From the NCBI GenBank assembly GCA_951813085.1, contig OX638348.1, positions 2,737,627 through 2,801,626 on the forward strand: DNA of 64,000 nt, in the 5' to 3' direction. Positions within the stretch are counted from its first letter, which is position 1; each line of letters begins with the position of its first letter. Source of the stretch: an uncultured Opitutaceae bacterium. GTDB lineage: Bacteria; Verrucomicrobiota; Verrucomicrobiia; Opitutales; Opitutaceae. The translations under genes were made by a program, and so were the position numbers. Shown piece after piece: positions 50,853 through 60,490 of this stretch. The notes beneath the pieces were generated by a model, which saw nothing but the letters and a program-made list of their open reading frames with translations, made no database searches and was not told the origin of the DNA.

Positions 50853-52583
50853 ATGAACATTTACACAATAACCATTCTTCTTAGCATTCTGGCCTATGTA
50901 ATTATTGGAAATTACGTAGGCCGCAAGGTAAGAGGATTGGAGGACTATTTCGTCGTCAGTCGCCAAGCGTCGGTCCTGCTCATTGTCGGAACCCTTGTAG
51001 CAAGCTTTCTCAGCACCAACACATTTACAGGGCAAGCGGGATTTAACTATGATCGGAATGCCGCTATCCTTCTCGCTCCGGGAATTCTTCTATGCGGTTA
51101 TATTTACGGAGCGCTATACTTTGGGCGCTACCTTCGCCGAAGTCGCTCACTCACAGTCGCAGAATATTTCGCAAAACGATTCAACAGCAGACGCGTGCAG
51201 CTCGTCGCAGGTATAACGGTCATCGTTGGTATCGGCTTTTACCTTATCGCCGTTTCTCAAGGTGTCGCCTTGATCATATCCAATCTGACACCGCTGTCCT
51301 ACACCCTAGCTCTCTTCGTTGCCTGGGCCAGCTACTCATCCTTCACGCTATACGCCGGATCTCGAGGGGTGGTGATAACGGATACCATCATGTTCATGAT
51401 GTTCTCGATCGTCACATTGCTAGCCGCGTTCGCGATTTTCAATGAGCATGGTGGATGGTTCGCTGCCATGGATAGCCTCGTCCACTTGGAGGGGAAAGAG
51501 GACCTAATGGCCTGGCACGGAATGACGGGCCCGGACCTTCAATTTAAAACGCCAACTGAGTTTTTAATTTGGTTCCTGATCCTTATGGTCGCCTGGAGCT
51601 TCGTCACGGCCATCAGCCCTTGGCAGTCTAGCCGATATCTGATGGCCAAGAGCGAACAGGTCGTTCTGCGCTCAGCATGCGTCGCAGCGATCAGCATCGG
51701 AGTCATCCAAGGATTGGTATACGCAGCGGCCCCGGTCGTGAATCTAAGCAACGCCGCAATTGAACCCAGAGATGAAGTTCTTGTTTGGGCCGCGCTCAAT
51801 ATCCTGTCGCCTTTACTAGGCGCATGGCTTCTCGCCGGATTGGTTGCAGCGGCCTTGTCATCGGCATCCACATTTCTCTCTCTGATCGGATTCAACCTGA
51901 GTCACGACATTCTTCACGAAAGAGGTGATGACGAAAAGTCCAAGTTGAATTTCAGCCGCAAGATGATGTTGGTTGCCGGCCTGCTTATTTTAGTGGCTAG
52001 CGTGTCGCTTGAACAGAACATCCTCTGGTTTACCTACTTTGCCGGAACCCTCTTCGCCTCCGCTTGGGGACCGGTCGCCATCATGAGCATTTGGAGCGAC
52101 CGCATCACTGCAGCTGCTGCATTTTGGGGAATCACAAGCGGATTTCTTGGCAATGCGATTCCAAAGCTGCTTGTCAGCCTAGATGTCGTTGAACTTCCCG
52201 TGTACCTTGACCCCATCGTGATTGGAGCGGCGATCAGTCTCGTTGTCGTACTAGCGGTTTCACGCTATACATCAGTCACTGAAATCGAACGCAATTACCG
52301 GTTATCCCTTCTCAAGACACCGATAGAGGAACGAGACGAAAATGCGGCTAAGAAGACTCTTCGCTACGCCATCGCCGTAGGTGTATTTGGACTCGCGATG
52401 ACTACCTTGATGCTCGTGTTTTATGTCACGCCCTACCAGAAGGCCCATACTCCGACCAATGTTGATTTCCGTTTTGAATGGTCGAGCGGTGAAGCAATAT
52501 TCGCCTACTCGTGGGCGGTTCTATTTATCTTTATGGGATGGCTGATGTACCGAGGAACACGCAATGAGTATTTAACTACGTGA
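50853..52583 (+). CDS. Sodium:solute symporter (SSS family)
   Basis: 576 residues with about thirteen to fourteen membrane helices. Family marks include F-L-S-T-N-T-F-T-G-Q-A-G near residue 50, where Ser/Thr contribute to the sodium site, R-R-S-R-S-L-T-V-A-E-Y-F near 93 and A-A-L-S-S-A-S-T-F-L-S near 332. SSS proteins import sugars, amino acids, vitamins or organic acids with Na+. Within the acyl-CoA genes it is the likely inner-membrane importer of the pathway's carboxylate substrate. The Na+ type agrees with a marine host. Confidence 0.88.
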   Translation: MNIYTITILLSILAYVIIGNYVGRKVRGLEDYFVVSRQASVLLIVGTLVASFLSTNTFTGQAGFNYDRNAAILLAPGILLCGYIYGALYFGRYLRRSRSLTVAEYFAKRFNSRRVQLVAGITVIVGIGFYLIAVSQGVALIISNLTPLSYTLALFVAWASYSSFTLYAGSRGVVITDTIMFMMFSIVTLLAAFAIFNEHGGWFAAMDSLVHLEGKEDLMAWHGMTGPDLQFKTPTEFLIWFLILMVAWSFVTAISPWQSSRYLMAKSEQVVLRSACVAAISIGVIQGLVYAAAPVVNLSNAAIEPRDEVLVWAALNILSPLLGAWLLAGLVAAALSSASTFLSLIGFNLSHDILHERGDDEKSKLNFSRKMMLVAGLLILVASVSLEQNILWFTYFAGTLFASAWGPVAIMSIWSDRITAAAAFWGITSGFLGNAIPKLLVSLDVVELPVYLDPIVIGAAISLVVVLAVSRYTSVTEIERNYRLSLLKTPIEERDENAAKKTLRYAIAVGVFGLAMTTLMLVFYVTPYQKAHTPTNVDFRFEWSSGEAIFAYSWAVLFIFMGWLMYRGTRNEYLTT

Positions 52584-52662
52584 TACGCTCTTAGGCTCAT
52601 AAAGGGCCAAATTCGTATCGATTCTCTTCATTTACAAAAATGAATCGTCAACAATATTTCCG

Positions 52663-53448
52663 ATGAAACTCAAGGATAAGATCGCAATCGTAACCGGCGC
52701 AGCTAGCGGAATTGGAAAAGCGCTATGCGAACGTTTTCACAAAGAAGGGGCGGCCGGCATCGTCGCCGTGGACATCAACGAAATAGGCGCCATCACAGTT
52801 GCCGAATCGGTTGGGGGTCTTGGCATTCGAGCAGACGTATCCAATGAAGCAGACATCATTCACGTAGTGGAGGAAACGAGACGGAAATTTGGTCGGATCG
52901 ATATTTTTGCCTCCAACGCGGGCATAGGCGTCTACGATACAACTCACGCCGCATCTGCATCCAATGATGATTGGGAACGGATATGGGGTATCAACGTGAT
53001 GGCTCACGTCTACGCTGCCCGAGCGGTTCTGCCTCATATGATAGAAAATGGGGGCGGATACCTGCTAAACACCGCTTCGGCTGCGGGGTTACTGAGCCAA
53101 ATCGGCAGCGCCCCCTATTCCGTCACCAAACATGCTGCAGTGGGCTTCGCCGAATCGCTAGCCATCGCTCACCATGACCAAGGGGTCCGCGTTTCAATTA
53201 TCTGTCCGCAAGCCGTTCGCACCCCGATGATAGCCGATACCGATGGAAGGGCCGCCGGATTTGACGGACTGATGGAACCAGAAGAAGTATGCGAGGCCAC
53301 GATTCAAGGGATGGAAGAAGAACGTTTTTTGATTCTTCCGCATCCTCAAGTACACGACTACATGAACCGGAAGGCCTCCGACCATGATCGGTGGCTGCAC
53401 GGTATGCGGCGTTTACGAGACACTATGCTCGGGCGTGAGGACTCATAA
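52663..53448 (+). CDS. Short-chain dehydrogenase/reductase
   Basis: 261 residues. T-G-A-A-S-G-I-G-K near residue 11, V-D-I-N-E at the end of the second strand (Asp suggests NAD preference), S-N-A-G-I near 86, catalytic Ser in N-T-A-S-A, Y-S-V-T-K near 150, and P-Q-A-V-R-T-P-M after it. Third SDR of the cluster and clearly different from the other two. A 3-hydroxyacyl-CoA or alicyclic alcohol dehydrogenase is the best guess. Confidence 0.87.
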   Translation: MKLKDKIAIVTGAASGIGKALCERFHKEGAAGIVAVDINEIGAITVAESVGGLGIRADVSNEADIIHVVEETRRKFGRIDIFASNAGIGVYDTTHAASASNDDWERIWGINVMAHVYAARAVLPHMIENGGGYLLNTASAAGLLSQIGSAPYSVTKHAAVGFAESLAIAHHDQGVRVSIICPQAVRTPMIADTDGRAAGFDGLMEPEEVCEATIQGMEEERFLILPHPQVHDYMNRKASDHDRWLHGMRRLRDTMLGREDS

Positions 53449-53491
53449 ATTCATCTCATTTGCCTCATTATACTGAATACAGCAATGCTAG

Positions 53492-54484
<993 letters not shown>

Positions 54485-54538
54485 GCATGCCTTGCGCATT
54501 CACACAATTCTATACCCCATAAAAACAAAGGACACCCA

Positions 54539-55378
54539 ATGAGTTACGAAACTATTCTATACGATGAGAGCGACCAAATAGCGACCATCACCCTCAACCG
54601 ACCCGACCGACTCAATGCTATAACGCATACGCTTCAGGAAGAATTATTCGCTGCCATGCGCCGCGCAGAAGATAGCGCCGATGTTCGCGTAATCATTCTA
54701 ACCGGAGCAGGCCGCGGATTTTGCGCCGGAGCGGACATGGATCTCTTGGGCGACGTTTCGTCCGAAGCCGATAATTCCGAAATGACTGACGAGGATTGGG
54801 TAAAGACGCACTGCGGGGGTCATCCGCGAAACGATGCCCGGGAGGATTTCCAAAAAACGAATAGCTACTTCCCGGCCATCGCCAAACCGATCTTAGGCGC
54901 AATAAACGGAGCCAGCGTAGGGCTCGGCTTCATCCTTCCACTTTATTGCGACATCCGTTTCGCCTCGGACAAAGCCCGATTCGGGACGGCCTTCGCCCAG
55001 CGTGGATTGATCGCGGAACACGGAGTTAGCTGGATGCTCCCGCGATTGGTAGGTATATCGAACGCGCTCGATCTTCTCTACACAGCCCGCCTGATCAACG
55101 CCGACGAGGCCCTTCGCATGGGACTCGTGAGTCGCGTGATTCCTCAGGATAGCCTAATGGACGAAGTCGGAGCCTATGCAAAGCACCTCGTCGAGAACGT
55201 TTCCCCTCGCTCGCTGCGCTTCATGAAACGCGAAGTCTACAATGGACTCTTCCAAACCCTTGCGGAAGCGACGGATGACGCCAACTTGGACATGGTCTCT
55301 AGCTTCAAATCTGAAGATTTCAAGGAAGGCGTTGCCCACTTTATCGAGAAACGTGCCCCCAAATTCACGGGAAAATAG
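54539..55378 (+). CDS. Enoyl-CoA hydratase/isomerase (crotonase family)
   Basis: 279 residues. N-R-P-D-R-L-N-A-I near residue 20, the oxyanion-hole segments C-A-G-A-D-M-D-L-L near 62 and N-G-A-S-V-G-L-G near 122, and F-G-T-A-F-A-Q-R-G-L-I-A-E-H-G near 145. The last has Glu in the position of one catalytic acid. An insert of about 25 residues rich in acidic residues follows the first oxyanion segment. It would hydrate, isomerise or hydrolyse a CoA ester of the pathway. Confidence 0.87.
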   Translation: MSYETILYDESDQIATITLNRPDRLNAITHTLQEELFAAMRRAEDSADVRVIILTGAGRGFCAGADMDLLGDVSSEADNSEMTDEDWVKTHCGGHPRNDAREDFQKTNSYFPAIAKPILGAINGASVGLGFILPLYCDIRFASDKARFGTAFAQRGLIAEHGVSWMLPRLVGISNALDLLYTARLINADEALRMGLVSRVIPQDSLMDEVGAYAKHLVENVSPRSLRFMKREVYNGLFQTLAEATDDANLDMVSSFKSEDFKEGVAHFIEKRAPKFTGK

Positions 55379-55388
55379 AGATTCGCGC

Positions 55389-56237
55389 TTACTTTCCGAA
55401 TACATCCCCAAGACTGAGCGTTTCCTTGAAGCGAACGCCTTTTTCAGTCTGCGAAACGGTACACAATTCGTTCACGGGATCATGCTCTAGAAAAAGAAAA
55501 TGCTCTTCCTCAACCGCTCGATTCAAGCTATCCGCCTTCTCGCCCATCGTGACCAATGGACGAACGTCATACCCCATAACATAGGGTAACGGAATATGGC
55601 CTACCGAAGGAATCAAGTCGCCCATGAAAGCCAGCGTTTTACCATTGATCCGAATTCGCGGCAACATCTGAGCCTCCGTATGCCCATTCACCCAGAGCAT
55701 GTCGATGGAGGGATGAATCGATTCCTCTCGCCCAAGGAACTTGAGCTGCCCGCTCTCTTGAATCGGAAGAATATTTTCCTTCAAGAAGGTAGCTTTTTCT
55801 CTCGGGTTCGGGTTTGTGGCCCAATTCCAATGATCTTCGTTGCTCCAGTAAACGGCATTGGGAAAGGCAGGTACGAGTAGATCATTTGCAGAGTCGCGCT
55901 GAATACATCCTCCGCAATGATCGAAATGCAGATGAGTCAGCAATACATCCGTTATATCATTTTTGCAAAATCCATGTCGCGATAGCGATTTATCCAACGA
56001 ATCATCTCCATGCAAATAGTAGTAGCCAAAGAACTTCTCCGACTGCTTTTCCCCGAGCCCGGAATCAATCAGGATGAGCCTGTCGCCATCTTCAATCAGC
56101 AACGACCGCATCGCCCAAGAGCAAAGATTGTTTTCGTCAGCCGGATTGGTTTTTTGCCATAGGGACTTCGGAACGACTCCAAACATGGCTCCCCCATCTA
56201 GCTTAAAGTGCCCGGTATTAACTGAGTAAAGCTTCAT
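55389..56237 (-). CDS. MBL-fold metallohydrolase, lactonase-like
   Basis: 282 residues. H-L-H-F-D-H-C-G-G near residue 101 is the metal signature; further ligands come from V-N-G-H-T-E-A-Q and F-M-G-D-L-I, and H-D-P near the C-terminus. The N-terminal part (L-I-L-I-D-S-G-L-G) is as in the AHL-lactonase/quorum-quenching branch. It is on the opposite strand, converging on the hydratase gene with a 10-bp gap. Hydrolysis of a lactone or thioester intermediate fits the surroundings. Confidence 0.83.
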   Translation of the reverse strand: MKLYSVNTGHFKLDGGAMFGVVPKSLWQKTNPADENNLCSWAMRSLLIEDGDRLILIDSGLGEKQSEKFFGYYYLHGDDSLDKSLSRHGFCKNDITDVLLTHLHFDHCGGCIQRDSANDLLVPAFPNAVYWSNEDHWNWATNPNPREKATFLKENILPIQESGQLKFLGREESIHPSIDMLWVNGHTEAQMLPRIRINGKTLAFMGDLIPSVGHIPLPYVMGYDVRPLVTMGEKADSLNRAVEEEHFLFLEHDPVNELCTVSQTEKGVRFKETLSLGDVFGK

Positions 56238-56364
56238 AGCTGAGTGACTATTCTATTTGATATTCGACAGTTTCTTGAATACAAAGATCCTTATATAAAT
56301 CGAATCGGTTCGATACGCCAACGACACGCGCGTTGGTGCCAATTACAACAAAGAAATAAATTAA

Positions 56365-57390
56365 ATGGGAGCTAGCAATCTGATCGAGCCACGTCCCATG
56401 CATCGCTTTGACGAAGATGCTTTGAATGCCTTCCTCAAACGTGAACTCCCAGGTTATTCAGGACCCTTGAACGTTCAGCAATTCGAAGGGGGGCAATCGA
56501 ACCCGACGTTTCTGCTCACAACGCCAAGCGGTCGCTATGTCTTGAGAAAAAAACCCCCGGGTGACCTCCTCCCGAGCGCCCATGCCATTGAGCGTGAATA
56601 TCGTCTCTACAAAGCGCTTGAACAAACGGACGTACCGGTGCCTAAGACCTATTTGCTATCAGAGGATAGCTCCATCGTAGGAACTCCTTTTTTCATCATG
56701 GAGTATTTCGAAGGTCGGGTTTTCAAGGATCCTGCCCTACCCGGAATGGCGTCCGCAGAACGAAGGGAAATCTACTCTGATATGATACGAGCGCTGGCCG
56801 CTTTGCATACGGTAGACTACGAATCGATCGGCCTATCCGACTACGGCAAGCCTGGTAACTACTTCGCTCGCCAGACAGGACGTTGGTCAAAGCAGTACGT
56901 GGCGGCTCAAACCGATGAGATTCCATCGATGGACCATCTCATACGCTGGCTTCCCGAGAATACTCCGGACGACGATACCACTCGAATCGTACACGGCGAC
57001 TATCAATTCTACAATATGATGTATCATCCTACGGAGCCCTCCTGCGTAGCGGTTCTCGACTGGGAGCTATCGACGCTGGGTCATCCCCTTGCAGATCTGG
57101 CCTACAATTGCATGAAGTATCACGAACACGTCGAGGGCCAAAACTTTACGCCGAAAGACGGCATTCCTGACGAATCGGAAGTGGTTGAAACGTATTGCCG
57201 CCTTACTGGCAGGGGCAGCATTGAAAATTGGAATTTCTGCCTCGCGTTTTCCTTCTTCCGCTTAGCCAGCATTATCCAAGGCGTGTACAAAAGAGGACTG
57301 CAAGGCAATGCGAGTTCCTCCACAGCGCTCGAATTGAAGGACCGAATTGCCACGACCGCTGACACGGCTTGGCGAATAGCAAACAGGTAG
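56365..57390 (+). CDS. APH-type phosphotransferase (ACAD10/11 N-domain-like kinase)
   Basis: 341 residues with a kinase fold: G-G-Q-S-N-P-T-F near residue 34, ATP lysine in Y-V-L-R-K-K-P near 53, catalytic loop V-H-G-D-Y-Q-F-Y-N near 212 and metal Asp in V-L-D-W-E-L-S near 232. It is not an antibiotic-resistance enzyme by context. Proteins of this group accompany acyl-CoA dehydrogenases, as in human ACAD10/11 and LvaA of Pseudomonas putida, where they phosphorylate the hydroxyl of 4-hydroxyacyl-CoA. A histidine phosphatase gene and a MaoC hydratase gene follow within 1.4 kb. Confidence 0.85.
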   Translation: MGASNLIEPRPMHRFDEDALNAFLKRELPGYSGPLNVQQFEGGQSNPTFLLTTPSGRYVLRKKPPGDLLPSAHAIEREYRLYKALEQTDVPVPKTYLLSEDSSIVGTPFFIMEYFEGRVFKDPALPGMASAERREIYSDMIRALAALHTVDYESIGLSDYGKPGNYFARQTGRWSKQYVAAQTDEIPSMDHLIRWLPENTPDDDTTRIVHGDYQFYNMMYHPTEPSCVAVLDWELSTLGHPLADLAYNCMKYHEHVEGQNFTPKDGIPDESEVVETYCRLTGRGSIENWNFCLAFSFFRLASIIQGVYKRGLQGNASSSTALELKDRIATTADTAWRIANR

Positions 57391-57425
57391 TGAGGTACAG
57401 ATACCTTGGATCGAATGATCTCGGT

Positions 57426-57887
57426 CTATTCCGTAACCAACATTCCAAGACATTCCGCAATCATCGCCGGCTTATCTTCTCCATCGACTTCCAATGTCCG
57501 TTCCGACTTTACGAGAACGCGGCCAGGAGATTTTTCCGTAACGGATATAATCCGAGTCAGAAAACGCGCTTTGGAATTCACCTTTAGCGGCTGAATAAAG
57601 CGTACCCGATCAAGTCCGTAGTTGAAATTCATGACCGTGTTCTTGACCTGAGGCCAGTCGCTGGGAACATGGCCAGCGCTAAGCGATAGCGACAGAAACC
57701 CATGGGCGATCGTCGAGCCCAGCGGCGTGTCTTTCATTCGTTCCTCATCCAAATGAATGAACTGGTGATCATCCGTACAATCCGCAAATTGATCGATCCG
57801 CTCTTGCTTGATTTCAAACCAGTCTGTGGGAGCCAGCTCCCTACCCGCGTAGGCTTTGAGTTCTTCTATGGTTACTTCCTGTGACAT
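57426..57887 (-). CDS. MaoC-family (R)-enoyl-CoA hydratase
   Basis: 153 residues from ATG 57887; the frame is open to 57932, but the first strand M-S-Q-E-V-T-I-E-E-L fits the later start. The hydratase signature is F-A-D-C-T-D-D-H-Q-F-I-H near residue 35, holding the Asp and His dyad, and G-S-T-I-A-H-G-F-L near 62. Single hotdog-domain hydratase. It converges with the kinase gene. It would hydrate an enoyl-CoA to the (R)-hydroxy product, complementary to the crotonase-type enzymes. Confidence 0.88.
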   Translation of the reverse strand: MSQEVTIEELKAYAGRELAPTDWFEIKQERIDQFADCTDDHQFIHLDEERMKDTPLGSTIAHGFLSLSLSAGHVPSDWPQVKNTVMNFNYGLDRVRFIQPLKVNSKARFLTRIISVTEKSPGRVLVKSERTLEVDGEDKPAMIAECLGMLVTE

Positions 57888-58053
57888 GGCATTGATTTCG
57901 TATTCGAAGGGGAAAGGGAGATTCAGAATCAATCACTAGACAGAATGCGGAGCGTCATCAAGCAAATAGGTCCGATTCTGCCAGATTGTATTGCCTATCG
58001 CCCATTTGAACGATTCCACTCTGTATCCACCCCTGCGCTATACGCTTTCAGAT

Positions 58054-58749
58054 ATGAGCACGCTCTACATCGTCCGACACGGCCAAGCTAGTTTCTATTC
58101 AAGCGACTACGACCAGCTTTCCGATATCGGCTATCAACAGTCCCGAATGCTCGGGTGCTACTGGCAGGAAAATAACATCAAAATAGACGCTGTGTATTCG
58201 GGATCGCTCAAGCGGCAAATCCAGACCGCGAACGCGTGCGGGGAGACCTATGATTCCAAAGAATCTCCGTGGCCGCAAAGTCGAATCCTGGAAGGCCTCA
58301 ACGAATACCATGCGGATGATGTAATGGAAAAGCTCAAACCGGAACTCGCTGAGAAGCGCGCGGATGTCCGAGCGCTTTCCGATGCCTACGCAAACGCAAC
58401 GGAAAAGCAGGATCTCTATCGCACGTTTCATCGATTGCTCGAGTCCGTCATGACCTACTATATCGAAGGCGACTACGAATCCACCGGTTTCGAGTCATGG
58501 AGAGCGTTTCATGAACGCGTTACCGATGCCTATCGCCACATTCGCGCCAACGAAGGGAGAGGTCGCACCGTAGCCGTATTTACTTCGGGAGGGCCCATCG
58601 GCGTTTCCGTTCAAAGTTGCTTAAGCGCACCCGAACAGGCCGCTGCTCAGCTGAATTGGCGTGTCTACAATGCGTCCATAGCGCAGTTCACGTTCAGCGC
58701 CGACCGACTATCCCTCGATCTATTCAATGGAGTTCCTCACCTCCCCTAG
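58054..58749 (+). CDS. Histidine phosphatase-family protein
   Basis: 231 residues from ATG 58054; an earlier TTG would place 21 unneeded residues before the first strand. L-Y-I-V-R-H-G-Q-A-S is the phosphohistidine motif at residue 5-13, with the second-site residues in Y-S-G-S-L-K-R-Q-I-Q-T-A near 50 and F-T-S-G-G-P near 172. Insertions in the middle set it apart from glycolytic mutase. Placed behind the APH-type kinase, it could dephosphorylate a phosphorylated intermediate of the same route; this is inference. Confidence 0.85.
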   Translation: MSTLYIVRHGQASFYSSDYDQLSDIGYQQSRMLGCYWQENNIKIDAVYSGSLKRQIQTANACGETYDSKESPWPQSRILEGLNEYHADDVMEKLKPELAEKRADVRALSDAYANATEKQDLYRTFHRLLESVMTYYIEGDYESTGFESWRAFHERVTDAYRHIRANEGRGRTVAVFTSGGPIGVSVQSCLSAPEQAAAQLNWRVYNASIAQFTFSADRLSLDLFNGVPHLP

Positions 58750-58848
58750 GAGCTGCGAACTTATCGTTGATGTCATCGAAAAACCGCGATAGTCATTTCC
58801 TCAGTCCGAACGCTGTTTTCCGCTACCACGTCCCCTACAGATACGAAC

Positions 58849-60015
58849 ATGAAGCACCTCCTCATCGCTCTCTCGCTTTCCGCGCTCAATTTGGCCAACG
58901 CCGATTTCGACGCGGTCAAAGAATTCCAGAAATCCATCATCGAGGAAGAGATGACCGGAAGCAATGCCGCGATGGTCTTTCAAAGAGGCGAGGTCGTCTA
59001 CCACCATATCCAAAATTCCTCCAAGAAAGGCGACAAGGATGTCACCTCAGAAACCATATTTCCCATATGGTCTATGAGCAAACCCATCACCATTGTAGCG
59101 ATGATGACGCTGCACGAGCAAGGTCTCGTAGACTTCGAAGATTCCGTATCCAAATTTATTCCACAGTTCAGCGATCTCAAATGCCAAGGCGAAGATGGAG
59201 TTTACGACTGCAACAACGAGCTCAAAATCATTCATCTATTGACGCACAGGTCGGGATACGCGTACCAGTCGGACCCAAGTCATTTCGCCCAGACAAGTAC
59301 GGTGGAATACGATGACCTGAAAACCTTTGCTGAGTCTGTTGCGACCCTGCCGCTCGAGTTTGAGCCAGGGGAAAACTACCGATACGGAATCAGCCAAGCA
59401 ATTCTGGGACGGGTCGTTGAAGTCGTTACGGGAATGACCTACTACGAGTACCTCAAGGAAGCGATTTTCGACCCTCTTGGAATGAAGGATACGAAATTCT
59501 ATCTGACCGATGATGAAAGGAAGAAGCGGTTTCAGCCCTTGTTCATGAATTCCGCGAATTTGAAGGGGTTTACCAATGAGCTGGACTACCTGAGTTACGC
59601 CGAAGGCAGTCAGGCCTATTTCGGTGGAGAAGGACTTGTCTCAACGCTCGCTGACTATTCCAAATTTTGCCAAATGCTGCTCGACGATGGACGCTTTGAG
59701 GGAAATCGAATCATCTCGAAAAAGAGCATCAGGCTGATGACCGAGAAACATAGCGAAGGCTACCCGCTCAACGAGAATGCCCCCAAGAACTATCCAGGAT
59801 TCTATTTGGGTTTCTCTTTTTTCGTTCTCGAAGATCCTGAAGTGGACGGCGTCAACGCCACCAAGGGCATTTGGGGGTGGTCGGGCTATCACAATACGCA
59901 CTTCTGGATCGATCCCCAAAAGGACCTGTTTGGCCTTTTTATGAGCAGAGCTCGACACTCCAACGCTAGCTTCCAGAAGGAGTTTCGGAAAGCGGTGTAC
60001 CAGTCCGTAAATTGA
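58849..60015 (+). CDS. Exported serine hydrolase, class C beta-lactamase/family VIII esterase type (copy 3)
   Basis: 388 residues with a signal peptide (M-K-H-L-L-I-A-L-S-L-S-A-L-N-L-A). Active-site blocks are S-M-S-K-P, Y-R-Y-G-I-S-Q and G-W-S-G-Y with N-T-H-F-W-I-D. It is clearly related along its whole length to the tandem pair at 6228-8556, more than 50 kb away. The block between 58749 and 58849 holds no recognised signal. Likely a secreted esterase that could feed acids to the acyl-CoA pathway. Confidence 0.88.
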   Translation: MKHLLIALSLSALNLANADFDAVKEFQKSIIEEEMTGSNAAMVFQRGEVVYHHIQNSSKKGDKDVTSETIFPIWSMSKPITIVAMMTLHEQGLVDFEDSVSKFIPQFSDLKCQGEDGVYDCNNELKIIHLLTHRSGYAYQSDPSHFAQTSTVEYDDLKTFAESVATLPLEFEPGENYRYGISQAILGRVVEVVTGMTYYEYLKEAIFDPLGMKDTKFYLTDDERKKRFQPLFMNSANLKGFTNELDYLSYAEGSQAYFGGEGLVSTLADYSKFCQMLLDDGRFEGNRIISKKSIRLMTEKHSEGYPLNENAPKNYPGFYLGFSFFVLEDPEVDGVNATKGIWGWSGYHNTHFWIDPQKDLFGLFMSRARHSNASFQKEFRKAVYQSVN

Positions 60016-60066
60016 TCTGGATAGAATGCCATCCCGCACGAGGATTGCAAAACGCTCCCCGAGCTC

Positions 60067-60094
60067 AAAAATTCTACCGTACGGTCGGTAAAAC
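60067..60094 (+). promoter_or_regulatory. TetR-type operator, site 4 (fadB/ligase side)
   Basis: The core TACCGTACGGTCGGTA, with TTC before and AAA after it, is identical to sites 1 and 2; TAAAAC (60089-60094) follows at the same place, but the -35 position reads AAAAAT, so the promoter is poorer. It lies 52 bp after the serine-hydrolase stop and about 400 bp before the fadB-like gene. Confidence 0.6.
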
Positions 60095-60490
60095 TCTTGT
60101 ATCGGGCGAGGGATTCCATAAAGTAGTAGCTCTTACCGGCAATTCGAGGCGTTTGCCATCCACAATCTTTCTAAACTCGACTACTCTTGCGAGGCCGCTC
60201 TAAGCGGTTTCCGAATTGCTCGCATTCCGCCTTGGCTGACAACCGGTATTTACTAATGGAAAATTGACTTTAACAGCCCGATTTGGAATTTAAGCGCTAG
60301 AAAAGCAGAATAGAAATACCCATTATCTTGGATCTTGCGCTTGCGCAGTTTCTAAATCGCGGCCATTCGTTCCTCGCTTTTTCTCAGTTCAGCCCCAATT
60401 ACCCCTACTCGAATTTACCGGTCCCCTCGATCGATTGATTCTTCACTCCTTAATCCACAAGAAAATTATTTATGCCAGGCGATTACTGAC
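60095..60490 (+). other. Non-coding leader region before the fadB-like gene
   Basis: No gene of convincing quality is seen in this 396-bp stretch. It has a short stem CCGCT/AGCGG near 60193-60205, a weak promoter candidate TTGACT (60264-60269) with AATTTA 17 bp later, and a five-codon reading frame ATG-CCA-GGC-GAT-TAC-TGA (60472-60489) ending one base before the fadB start. Function of these is unknown. Confidence 0.3.

Noticed and set aside
50406..51035. A 209-codon minus-strand frame over the SDR end and symporter start
   Set aside because: No domain; it opposes the SDR and symporter coding frames, which are supported by motifs.
56365..57390. Aminoglycoside resistance gene
   Set aside because: The fold is APH-like, but context and sequence pattern are those of the ACAD-associated kinases.
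58617..59315. A 232-codon plus-strand frame overlapping the phosphatase and serine hydrolase
   Set aside because: It is out of frame with two genes that have complete active-site motifs and is Arg/His/Ser-rich.
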